Source of the DNA: Zingiber officinale
Lineage: Eukaryota > Streptophyta > Magnoliopsida > Zingiberales > Zingiberaceae
Direction of reading: 5' to 3'
Length of the DNA: 64,000 nt
Assembly (NCBI RefSeq): GCF_018446385.1
Contig: NC_056002.1
Location: forward strand, 12,720,894-12,784,893
In this document: positions 1 through 11,016 of the stretch, piece after piece
Layout of the letters: each line of letters starts with the position of its first letter
Position numbering within the stretch: the first letter of the stretch is position 1
Translations under genes and position numbers: made by a program
The notes under the pieces: model-generated
Database searches by the model: none
Seen by the model: only the letters and a program-made list of their open reading frames with translations
What the model was told of the DNA's origin: nothing

Positions 1-165
1 ATATGAAATATATCTTCAGTAAGGACTGTAATTATGATAACAATGGTAAAGAGCTTTTTTCTCAGATTAAAATTGCGATTAGACTTCTGTGTCTCTGTTG
101 TCATATGCTTGTTTGCTTGGGAAAGAACGTTGAATAACTCTTCTCAACAAGCTTGCACTTGATAG

Positions 166-1174
166 GTTAGGAAAGTAGGGAAGGTTGCAAGGGCAATTGC
201 TATTATGATCCATCCTATCCCAAATACGGATGAGTCACATTCAGCACAAGTTATTTTGCCCCAGAAGCAACTTGGACGCAAGTCTGATAAGTGAGTTCTT
301 AGAGAGCATATTATTAATAATAGTCTAATAATGCCTTGAATTCTTTGAGTTTCTTTTTCTTCATTTTATTAAAATAAAGTTTTTTCTTCTTTCTTCTTTT
401 TCTCATAATGATCCACATCTAGTGATTTGCAGGTATCTCTTTTGTTGTTCATACTCACAATGTTGCTCCTAAAGGGAAGTTTATATATTCTCTCTTTTGT
501 TGTTTGTACTCTCTTTTGTTGTTCTGAATGGTTGATCAAATGGATTCAAACACTTCACTCTTCTTTTTGGTGGAGAGTTCATAATATTAATCTACAATCC
601 TTCATTGCATTCTTCTAAAAAGCGGTTTAGGTGGCCGCCTAAGTGGAATTAGAAGGGGACTGCTTTGCCTAGTGATTACGCGCTCCCCTTACTGTGCTTG
701 TTTCAAAAAGCAGTTTAGACGAACTTCCTAGGTAGCCTAAGCAATCCTGCAGGTGCATCATTCAAAAATGGTTTATTTACCAAAAATTCACTCAGCTAAG
801 AAATTAAAACCTTAATTAGTCAGCCATTCTAATTATGAATTCATTTAATTATATATATACATATATATATATATCGTGTTTTAATTAGTTGGGTTTTTGA
901 ATTTACCTCAAATGTTCTAATCATTGCCTCATTTAACACCCTAATATCTGAAAAAGATGTTCTGCAATTCTCATCTAGTACTTTAAGATATTTGCCTGTT
1001 CCTTTTCATCTCTGTGACGAATTGTTATCTTTGCTGTACTGTCTTACTTTAGGCTCAAATCCTTCAACATGTTTTTTGTACTGAGTTGTGCAAATTCTTA
1101 TAGTCCATTTCTTCCCTTCAGACTCTCAATCTCAGCATGGATCTAAGCGCAGCCAGTGCCACTGAAGAATATTA
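166..1174 (+). pseudogene. Rab GDP dissociation inhibitor (GDI) 3' remnant
   Basis: Three blocks match the C-terminal third of plant Rab GDI, the cytosolic protein that extracts GDP-bound Rab GTPases from membranes. Block 1 (166-290) reads VRKVGKVARAIAIM, HPIPNTDESHS and LPQKQLGRKSD, then a GTGAGT donor. Block 2 starts at 433 after an AG acceptor and reads YLFCCSYSHNVAPKGKF, but the match ends near 485. Block 3 (1122-1174) follows a CTTCAG acceptor and reads SMDLSAASATEEY then stop, the usual GDI tail. Two junctions look spliceable. I could not find the roughly 65 residues that GDI normally has between GKF and the tail (the EAETD, PVDE and CFISTSYD parts). I therefore infer a degenerate or internally deleted copy. 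Upstream exons, if present, lie outside the window. Family assignment is firm; the pseudogene status is an inference. Confidence 0.7.
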
Positions 1175-2030
1175 ACAACCACCTCTTCTTGTGTACTGTT
1201 AACTCACCGACGATGGAGCTATATCACCGTGTCAGAGGATTGCCATAATTTACCTCCATCAAGCTTTGTTCTGCCATCAAATTGTTGCGATGGTTCAAGT
1301 ATCATGCGAAAAGCAATCTTGGTTGTAGATTTTTGTGATGTCCAAAGCACTAACCCGTTGAAGAGTTTTCTGGTCTGCTACATGTCTCCTTTTGCATGTT
1401 CTTGATGTTGCTACGTACAAATTCAATGGCCAAAACGCCCAATGGATGTGTTGAATTTGAGTTTGTTTTTCTGCATTGGAAAATGTACAATATGACAAAG
1501 ATCATGGATGATGCATCACATGTATGTTGAATCTATCCTTGGATAAGTATAAGTTCTCATTGGCATGAGCATTGCTCGATTATGATCTTGGCATATGCAA
1601 TATAAAGAAAAATAGTTAGTTTCGAAATTAAAGATATACAAGTACATACTGTGAACTATATAATAAGTAATTGAATTATTATGTTTCTACTAATTAATGT
1701 ACTATAATTTTGTATGCTCGTAAATTATAATTTTAAGTTCTAAAATTAAGATCTTAATTTACAACTATAGTCTATGACTATTTACAACTTTATCATTTTA
1801 TAAAATTTAAAATCACTATAGTACATACATTATGTACTTGGGTTCTATATTTTCATACAATGTAGATTTACTATAATATATACATATATTTTAATGCTGA
1901 AAAGTTTAAAATTTATGTAAAAAAATTAATATTTAACTGACTTATAGCTCTATAAAATTTATGTTAAATCTCGATTAATGCCAGTAAAAATATCTCTAAA
2001 GTAACATGATTCTAACATCCTTCGGACTGC

Positions 2031-2061
<31 letters not shown>

Positions 2062-2746
2062 CACAATTAGAATCCTAATGCTTCTGAAAAAGAAGAGCAA
2101 AATATCCTTTGGACTGTGGTGATATTAAATCTGAAAGTTGGATAAATCGATTAAAAAACCATTATAGACAAAACAAAACTAGTTAATACATAATTAAATA
2201 TGCATGTTTAATTTATCTGAAGCTAAGTAAATTAGCAAATGCCAACAAGAAAACAGCTGACATTCTAAACGAAACATGACAAACAAATAACAAGATCCAG
2301 CAAGTAGTTTTTGACCTGATCAGATGTACTATATGCCATCCATGCAGGTGCACATATTAAGACAAAATTACCTATCTATTCACATGCAAACTCTGCAGCA
2401 CAACGTTTGACCTCTTAGATTATGTCTCTGCAAGTCTTGTATTACTGCAAATCATGTCATTCTGCATGCATGCATGCATCCACTATTCCATGAGACAAAG
2501 GCCAACCTTCATTCGATCTCATGCATCAGCTTTCTGGAATCCTTTGAAGAGATTAATCATGGAATCCAAACAAAGAAGAAGAAGAAGAAGAAAGCATAAC
2601 AGTACTGATATTATATGCCTATGAGTTCAGTAGCTTATAGCTAGACTTCTGTATATTGCTTACACAATATATATAGTTACAATTTCAGATAAATCGTTTT
2701 GAATAATTAGAATACATAATTAATTAAGTATGCATCTCGATTAACA
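1175..2746. other. AT-rich spacer with A/CA microsatellite
   Basis: No supportable gene is seen. The stretch is AT-rich. It includes an A16 run followed by (CA)9 at 2031-2065, a TGCATGCATGCATGCA run near 2464-2479, and a GAA-type run near 2575-2591. The last few hundred bases probably hold the 3' UTR of the NAC gene on the minus strand. Confidence 0.6.
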
Positions 2747-4428
2747 TCACTTGAATTCAGTGTAATCCCTACCATTCTCCTGAAGAGAGAAATTCCACTC
2801 CCACAGCTTGTGTGAAGCACTGGTCATGATAGGCAATGAGTTACCGAAGGGTGGCAAGTGGAAGAACTGGCCGCCATAGTTGTTGTTGTTGTTGTTGTTG
2901 ATTATATTAGTGCTCACGTCAAAGTTGGTGTTGAACCCTACTAGTTTGTTGAGCTCATCAATCACCTGAGCAGCCATGGAGGGAGTAGGGGAAGTTAGAA
3001 TCGGGCGAAGAGACGCGCCGTCTTCTTCGGTCGACGTGGTGGTGGAGCTCAGAGAATGAGCCACCGACGAGGCAGTCGGTGTGTAGAAAAGACCAGTGTG
3101 TTCACCGCCCATTTGCACCGAGAGTAGGGAATTAGGGTTAGTGCCACCCTGTGCACTTGTCACATTCTCCATGAGAGCCGACCATACAGAATTATTATTG
3201 TTGTTGTTGCTGCTGTTTCCATGAGGAGTTGAGGGCTTAGGGACAGAAGCAGTTAGGGTGGCAGGAGGGCGATGACGATGATTTTCGATAACTCCGGCTC
3301 TTTTGTAGACTCGACAAATCGAGATCTCAGTCTGCAGAAGAAGTTTTAACGCATCTGATACGATAAGTCTGATCAAGAACAAAACTCACATATGATAAAG
3401 CTGAAGAAAAAAAATCAAACAATTGCCTTTTTTTTCTCATTAAATAAGAGAGATTTCACTAACAAAAATAAGGAAGAAGGAAAATCAAAGAAAACAAAAG
3501 CAGAAATTTTAATTGGAACACTCTTTCTTTTACCCTAAATCACAGATCTTGATAGAATTATCGAAATCTAGATCTCTCTCTCTCTCTCTATATATATAAT
3601 TCTTTCTCCTTGAAAAAACACCTAGTTAGGTCAAATTAAATCTAAGTGTAGATCCCATAGATCTTGGCAGAAATCAAAACCATGAGGATTTTGTGGTTAA
3701 TTTCATAGAAAACCCTAGCTCCAAGGCTTGTGAATTATATCATATAATTTTACCAAAAAAAAAACAGAAAAAGTTTCATGAAAGTATTGAAAGGAATTCA
3801 TAGAAACCAAAGTCAGACTAAATCTAAGTACAGATCTCATGGATCTGGTTACCTTGCAGTTGGTCATCTCGGTCTGAGGCAGCCGGTACTCGTTCATGAT
3901 CCAGCTGCTTCTCACTCCCTTCGGAGCCTTCCCTGCGTAGAACACCAGCGTCTTCTTCAGCCCGATCGACCGGTTTTCGCCCTCGTTACGGATCGTCCGG
4001 TCCGCCCCTGTCGCCTTCCAGTACCCAGACGCTGTCACCCGGTTCGGCCGGTCGCCGTTACGGTACTTCCGATCTCTAGGCACGTAGAAGTACCACTCTT
4101 TTTCTCCGATAGCCGCAAAAGCTGTTGCATGTATATAAAGAAAACTACTCTTAATTCTCTAAAAACATGCCTATGCATCTCCGGTTAACCACTAACCCGG
4201 AAGCTCCCAAGGATCGTAGCGGTAGAGGTCGAGGAAGGTGATGAGGTCTACATTGAAGCGCTTGCCCTCAACCTTGCGGCGGAGGTAGAACTCGATGAGC
4301 TCCTCCTCGGTCGGGTGGAACCGGAACCCGGGCATAACCGGATTATTATCCATGTCTAATTCTCCTCCTCCTCCTCCTCCTCCTACTCCGGTGGTAGCCA
4401 TGGCGATGGCTTGAGAGTTGAGGGTCAT
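2747..4428 (-). CDS. NAC domain transcription factor, LOV1/NAC035-like
   Basis: There are three exons on the minus strand: 4428-4197, 4121-3853 and 3331-2747. Introns are 75 and 521 bp with GT-AG ends, and the joined frame gives 361 residues. The NAC domain covers residues about 32-178. Subdomain A contains [21 protein letters not shown] contains [14 protein letters not shown] and [11 protein letters not shown] contains [16 protein letters not shown] and WIMNEYRL, and E contains ISICRVYKR. The exon 1/2 join restores [14 protein letters not shown], which fixes both splice sites. NAC proteins bind CACG-type DNA as dimers in the nucleus. The GDRPNR wording and the LWEW tail are what I recall from LONG VEGETATIVE PHASE 1/NAC035 relatives, so that subgroup is likely. 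The N-terminus carries a seven-Gly run and the C-terminal half two Asn runs, all coded by trinucleotide repeats. A second in-frame Met at residue 10 is an alternative start. Confidence 0.93.
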
Positions 4429-6836
4429 ATCAAGTCACTTTTCTTGACTCTTCTTATCCTATAAATGAATTGAGTATAGTAACTCACAAAAAAGAAGTTT
4501 CACTATAGAGGCAATACAACCCACGGATATAACTGAGTTGGTAATCGGATGATAGATTTGTATTACAGGAGCAAGATAAGTCATTTACCAAATGTTACAA
4601 AGCTTAATTATTTATATGTCGGCTCATATAAAAGGGTTAAGTTTTTTTTATTATTATTATTTCTTATTTGTTTTGTCCACTTGGTTTATTGAGCTAAAGC
4701 TTGTCCAATTTAATTTATAGTCAGTCTGTGTCAAATGGATTCTAAGGGTTGACTTATTTTTATGTGTTTCTAATTAAAAATTATGTAGTATACTTATTTT
4801 ATATCATTCTATATTAATTTTTTTTTAATGTTGTATACCAATATTATTTTCCATTTAATTTTTTACATATTAACCACAAATGAGCCCATCACGGTGGATG
4901 GGGATCAAAGGCAATCCGTGACCACTTTCTTGCAAGTTCCAAGACTTTAAAATTGACCCTTCGGACTCCGGCCAACTACAAGGTTTGATTTTCTCCTTAA
5001 TTTATTCAATCTATGGAAGAATAAGGTTAGATTTCATTGACCCATAATTGATGCATTTATCATGTTAAATTTATGTACATAATTGGATCATTAATAGATA
5101 GAATGCCAAATTACTCTCTCGCTCTCTGGTATTTCAAACTCTTAATGAGGTTTGACTTGAATAATGCCTCCTAGTTTGAGTTCAACAGTGGTTTTCGGTC
5201 GGCCGCATTCGGCTAGATTACTAGTTGATTCTTGCGCGTCTTTAATTTTTTGAAATCGGTCAATTGGAATAGATTGCAATATGGTAGCTTGAGGTGTTTG
5301 TTGGTAAGATGTTGCTTTCAGATAAAAATGTCATGCAAGTTAAAGATGTAAATTGAAGGTGTTGCCCCACAAAACCCTAAGTGGTCCTCCTATCTACTGT
5401 CTTTAGCTGACTTTGGACACGTTAACTTTACTGATCAAGGATCACAAGTCTCACAACTTCTAGTTACGTTATTATCAAGTCAATTATTTGACTCTTCGAG
5501 AAATTAAACAAGCTTTCGACTCGGAAATACTGTCACAAGTCTTCTTTACTTTGTCGTTGCTCGGAGAATATGCGTAACAATAATATTCAAAAACTAAGAA
5601 CTTGGTACTTGTCAATAGGTTTTTTTGACTTGGAGGCTTTAATTTGTTAAGTCGATTGATGAATGAATTGAAAGATGCCGAATACATTTTGATCATTCCC
5701 CTGGACGACTAAAGAGGGAAGACAGTTGACATACACTTGAATGGCTTCGGTGAGTGTGGTGAAGCTCCATAATACTAAATGAGCTTGATACAAGGACAAA
5801 TTTAAGGGAGGGGCCAGTTGAGAGATCACCAACATTCACTTCTCTTTATTTTACCTCCACCAGCATCAATTAATTGAATCCTATTGAAAATTCAGACAGT
5901 GTACGTGGCTCTAATTTCTTCATCACTGTCTGAAACACTGTTTATAAAATAACTAAATATTTACAGTGATAATTTCTGGAGGAGATATATATATGTTGAG
6001 ATCGCTGTCCATTTGGTAGTTTTGTTTAGTTGAGGACTCTACATATAAATCTATAACCGACCATCTGTAGTTTACAGTCAGTGGTGAACTTAAACCGAAA
6101 TAAACTTGAAGGGAATGGTAAAAGCAATTAGTGAGAGCATTGAATTGCTGCGGTGGGATCGACTTGAGTGCTTTAATATCCATAATCCTGGCGGCTATTG
6201 GCTAATGGTGGACGTTGATGGCGGGTGGTCGAGTGGGTGCCGTCGCCGACCATCTTAATGTCTTGAAAGCCACCGAGACGCGCCATTGGAGCTCGGAGGG
6301 CTCCACCTCAAATCCAATCTCGTATTAATGTGCTGCCGGTCATGTTGACTAGTTTGACTGTCGACTGGTGACGTCCGTTGGCGGGGGAAGTTAGGCCCGG
6401 CCCAACTTGTGGGCTTGCTTAAGCGCATGTAAAAAATTCTGTGGAACCGCGCGCGCGCGCTTTTAGATATTGGATCAGAACACTCTGAATATTCCACAAC
6501 CACAAAGGCAATGATGCATTTAGTATAGGCAAATCCTCTCTCTGAATAATAATGGGCACACACAGAGAGCAACGTGTATCTAAGTTACAATTATACAGTA
6601 TCTTGAAGATAGTCTACTACTTCAGATAGACACATGACCTCAGTTTAAGAGCGACATCGATAACATGTTCAATGACCTCAAGTTTGAGATCACCTTGAAC
6701 ACCAATGCTTGCTTGGAACATGAAATCTTTTATGTTTCCAACGGTCAGAGCTACTTTATAAGTTTCATTCAACAGTGTTTGCTTGTTGACAATAATAACT
6801 GGAGCGTGTGGTCCGCATCTATGGATCAGATGCATC
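4429..6836. other. spacer, no gene recognised
   Basis: This is intergenic DNA between the NAC start and the 3' end of the next minus-strand gene. It would hold the NAC promoter (immediately above 4428) and, below 6837, the 3' UTR of the membrane-protein gene. Short open frames at 5484-5835, 5953-6183 and 6255-6572 show no family signature. A (GC)6-type run lies near 6449-6461. No transposon ends were identified. Confidence 0.5.
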
Positions 6837-9800
6837 TCACTGAAGGCTGAGCACAGACCATGCTGTCAAGCCACCGGAAGGTAGAGAAGGCCTTATGTTC
6901 GGAACTCGCCGCATGATGGAGAAGGCTTCGTTAAGACGAGCTGCACGGATCTTTAACTGGAATGCTTTCTGTACACAAAAAACGGAAAAGAATCCTCAAA
7001 AGAGTTACATTTGTTAGTCAAAGACCTTTTAACTTTCCTAATCCTGTTTTAAAGGATGTCATCCTATAAGCAACCAAAAGAAGAATGAGGCTAGTTTCTG
7101 AGAAATGTCTAGGAAACAAAATGTTGCAGAGCAGAATCAAATTACAACTACAACATCAAGAAGTCGTGAATTCCAAGTGTTTGAGGTCAAGGTCTAAAGC
7201 AGTAATTACCTACCAAAAATAAAAAAGGAAATCACCCTTTACAAATTCACTAGAGTTTATCACTAGGGACAAATACATATGATGAAGTGTGCCATTTGAA
7301 TATATGAAACAGACTCTAGCAAGAATTAGAAATCCTTAAACAGTTATGCTGAATGTATAAAAGTTGCTGCAAATACTTTAGATCAATTATTTAAGATCAA
7401 TGGTTTGTAGATTCTTCAATTTTGTATGATTGTCATGTCATGTGCTTCTTTGTTTAAAAAGAAAGATTATGTGAGAATATAGTATCACCAACCATGCTTG
7501 ATGAATTTAATATGTAAGAAATTTGAGAAACAAATGAAGCAATGCTTTTATAAAAAAAAAGTATACCATAAATGAGTAATTTTAGATCAAGGTGTTGACT
7601 TGCTTTAAAAATATACATTATTCACACTTATATAATTTTAGCCACATTATGATATGAATCTGTTCAAAGATGACTGGTACGAACATGATTGATATGTTTT
7701 ATAGTTAGACAAGTTCAATTAATTAGAATTCAGGTATGAGATAGATTCAGAGACCAAACAAAACATAATTAAGAGAGATCCTAATAACTAGAGCACCAAA
7801 AACTATTGGCCCTGCATATAGCTAAACTACAAAATGAAAACCATTTACCATAACCAGGAATAGATGGGACAGATGGCCTGTATTTAGGCGCATGTTTGCG
7901 TTTCCAAACAAAAATAGTACTAAGTCTCCAAAAGTACAATTACAAATAATTACTATATGTTGTTTAGGTTAAAGTCTTGCAGAAAAACAACATAATTCAA
8001 CAAACAGACAAATGTGCTCCTACCTATGAAATTCATTTATCTCACCGAGAATAGTGAAGAAATTTGACTGGAAAAATAAATAAATAACACTAAAGCTATA
8101 AATTTATAACTACAATCACAGATAGGAAAGGTATACTATTGAGGTTAAGGGATTCCAGGAAGACAACCATGCAACAAACCTCAAGAGTGCCCCTTCATAT
8201 GCTTATTTGGACAACAAACTGCCATGAGGATGTTATATATTAAGACCATCAACATGCCAGTTCACTATCTTCAAGTCTAATAGAGACAATAACCTAAATT
8301 CCCTCCTTGGCAAAACAACTATTTGGAGGGAAAAACATAAAACATTGATAAACAAAGAATATGCTGACTAATGACAAGGATTAAAAATTTTGGAGGTTTC
8401 CTAGTGCTGACTAATGACAAGGAAGCACTAAAAATTTTTCGAGGTTCACTAGTGGCTTTTGATATACTTATAGCTAGGGGTGGCAATTTAAGTCAATCAA
8501 TTATAATTAGGATGTGTTTAATTGACCCACAACACGTTCAACTTTAATTCAGAATAAATGGGTGTCAAAATTCATGATTTGAATTTTAGCTTTTTAAACG
8601 GTCAAACCTGCCTTATTGGAATTTAAAAATTATAACATATATTTTTCTTTCAGCTCGGTGCACGAAACTCCCACCAATGCGGGATTCTAAGGAAGGGTCT
8701 ATCGTATACAACCTTACCTTGCTTTGCATGAGGCCGTTTTTAGGTTGGCCAAAACTTGTCGTATTTACAGAGTCAAACAAGGATGTGTTTAAACAAATCA
8801 AAACATGTAGAGTCAAACAAGGTTGTGTTTAAACAAATCAAAACATGCAGAGTCAAACAAGGTTGTGTTTAAACAAATCAAAACATGTAGAGTCAAACAA
8901 GGTTGTGTTTAAACAAATCAAAACATGTAAAGTTAGGAAACCCAAAACGACTTGTTTATTCATGAGTCATAAATGAGTTGGTTTATAACCCAACCAATCC
9001 AAATCTGTTATGGTGAGTCAAATGGTACCATGTAAAGAGATGGTGTCATCTCTTCCCACCCCTACTCATAACAGATAAATAATTAGGAGCCTAGATGAGG
9101 TTCTAGTTATTAGTGTTATCTTAGCCCTGCAAGCAATGGGACTATTTGCACTATGTGCAGTGCAGTATGCCACAAAGCACCACTAGAATCTGCGTCCAAA
9201 ATCCATACTGAAATCAAGTAAGAGAGGACAAATGCTAAGTTGCTAGAAGCAACAACTGAGTTGCTATTCAAACTTGAGCAATTAAACGAGAAGGCAGATT
9301 CGAAACATCAAAATAACAAAATTACTTGATACTAATCAATTCCTTGTGATCTAATCAGGTGAATAATTTGCACAGACCCACATAAATTCAAAATTTCAAG
9401 TTCTTTGATGATATTGTGCTAGATAGTCAATCAAAAACCTGCCTTATTTGAACACCTAGATTAGAGTGTATTAAAAGCTAGGCTCTGCTAATGAACAAAA
9501 GTGCATGTATTTTTTAGCAAAACTGCATGAATATTAACTATGTTCTAATTTTGATCCATCATTAAAAGCCTCAAAGGGTCAAACTTTCTAAGTTAATAAC
9601 CAAACAAACAACCAAAACCAACTAATAAGTAATAAGGGAATCTATTAAAATTAATATTAGAAAAGTCAAGCATCAATTGAACAAGGAAACAAATAGCAAA
9701 AGGCAACCTTTTCATCCAAGATGATCCTGAGAGGAATACTTCTAGTTTTCTCTTTCATCCTATACAGCCTTCTTCCAAGCATCATCACCCCCAATATGGC

Positions 9801-10445
9801 CGCAGCTATAGATATCGACCAAACTGGCTTCACATTGAAAGCACAGAACTTTAGAATCTCAAAAGGGAACTTCCACCAATTTTTCCCTCTCTTCTCTTCT
9901 CCATTAGCCAAAACCTTGTCCAGGCCCACACTTTTACCCTCCAAATCCCCTGAAGAAATATGAATCTTCGCATTTTCATCAACATCTTCTTGGTCAAGAT
10001 TCTCATTCACCACACTTGTCACTTTAACCTCCTTAATCCCCTCGGCATCCACACCTTTCACATCCTCGTCTACTTCAGACCTCCCCTTTTCACTACCAAA
10101 AGGCGATATCTGCCCCTCCGATGTCTCGTCCGACCAAAATCCGCCTCCCGAACTTACTTTAGGAAAACCCACCTCTCCTTTGGTCCGATCATCGAATTGA
10201 TAATCGGATTCAGGGTCGATCCAGCTAGGGTTATCTGAATCAACATGCACGTCTTCCTCGCAGGCGCTGTCACCGAAGGCGGCCCCTTTGTGGTAGCACT
10301 TTCCGGAATCGATCGCGAAGTAGTCGAATTTGATGGCACCGTCTTCGGAGCCGTCCTCCGACGAGGCTCGCAAAGTCTTGAAGTCCTCTCCGGCATCCGA
10401 CCCCGGAAGGATCTCCCAGTCGCGGAAGTCGGCGTGCTCCTCCAT
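6837..10445 (-). CDS. Single-pass membrane protein with ATG8-motif candidates (DUF6821-type)
   Basis: Two exons on the minus strand, 10445-9708 (246 codons) and 6968-6837 (43 codons plus stop), join in phase 0 across a 2,739 bp GT-AG intron to give 289 residues. The N-terminal 200 residues are acidic and low in order. A hydrophobic segment at about 207-224 (PVWSISIAAAILGVMMLG) is followed by RRLYRMK, typical of one membrane span with a basic cytosolic flank. The second exon reads RAARLNEAFSIMRRVP then RPSLPSGGLTAWSVL. I recall this as the conserved tail of a plant-only family, I believe DUF6821. DWEIL at residues 9-13 and WSVL at 283-286 fit the W-x-x-L/I/V form of ATG8-interacting motifs. 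The layout resembles ER-linked ATG8-interacting proteins such as ATI3, but that role is inferred. Exon structure is well supported; function is not. Confidence 0.82.
8769..8928. repeat. 40-bp tandem repeat, four copies
   Basis: Four consecutive 40-bp units start at 8769, 8809, 8849 and 8889. Each begins AGAGTCAAACAAGG and ends CAAATCAAAACATGT, with only one or two differences between copies. The array lies inside the large intron of the membrane-protein gene. Near-identity of the units points to recent expansion. Confidence 0.93.
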
Positions 10446-10501
10446 GAAAACGACGAGTCGGGCCGGAGCGATGCAGAAGGGAACACCTCGAGTAGAGAGA
10501 G

Positions 10502-10540
10502 GAAGGTGAAGGTGAAGGTGAAGGTGAAGGTGAAGGTCGA
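10502..10540. repeat. GGTGAA hexanucleotide repeat in a 5' leader
   Basis: About six tandem GGTGAA units lie 57-95 bp upstream of the ATG at 10445. On the transcribed minus strand the array reads as TTCACC units, a pyrimidine-rich leader tract. It is probably within the 5' UTR or core promoter of the 6837-10445 gene. Confidence 0.85.
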
Positions 10541-10836
10541 GAAGGGAATCAGAGGAGGAAAGGCAAAGCCATTTACGTTATCTTTTTCTTTCGCTGCAGA
10601 AAAGGATGGAATACAAAACTCGAACCACGCTCGTTCATCACGATCTGCGGGAATCTTGATGCATAAATTAGTGGCCACATTTATATTTCTCAATAAAATA
10701 TCTACCATTTTTTTTTTAATTTACCGCTTTAGAAAATGAGGAATTGCCTTATTTTGGACCTCTGGAAGTCACGTGTCGGGCCACTCTCATGTGTTCAAGA
10801 CCACGAGCGATCGCCGACCGGGGAAAGAAGACGGCG

Positions 10837-11016
10837 ATGGCAGAGAAACTCGGATTCGTGACGTCGCCATTAGGGGTCCAATAGAGGCATTTTGAGGAGC
10901 TTAAAAGGAACTGGAAGAGCAACTTTTCCTTCTTGGGACGCAAGAAACCTCTCCCCAAATGGACCGATACTGATGTCTAGGAGTTTATTGCCTCCGATCC
11001 GACCAATGGCCCGCGG
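10837..11016 (+). pseudogene. Broken first exon of an SDH6-like gene
   Basis: From ATG 10837 the frame reads MAEKLGFVTSPLGVQ, a TAG stop, then FEELKRNWKSNFSFLG, RKKPLPKWTDTDV, a second TAG stop, and EFIASDPTNGP, before a possible donor (CGG then GTATTC at 11017). The PLPxW...DV-EFIASDPxxGP pattern is what I recall from plant succinate dehydrogenase subunit 6, a small mitochondrial complex II protein. Both stops are single-base changes from common codons (CAG to TAG, GAG to TAG). No later exon with the expected membrane segment was found before 13.1 kb. I read it as a truncated host pseudogene that begins 391 bp from the start codon of the divergent minus-strand gene. The SDH6 naming is moderate at best. 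Confidence 0.4.

Noticed and set aside
427-618. Plus-strand frame starting inside the GDI block
   Set aside because: It reads the GDI exon at 433 in the wrong frame; the GDI reading YLFCCSYSHNVAPKG is the meaningful one.
3778-4188. 136-residue plus-strand frame
   Set aside because: It lies antisense to NAC exon 2 and exists because of the GC-rich codons of the NAC domain.
10154-10739. Two long overlapping frames on both strands near the membrane-protein start
   Set aside because: They overlap the first exon in other frames and the GGTGAA repeat; neither has a family pattern.
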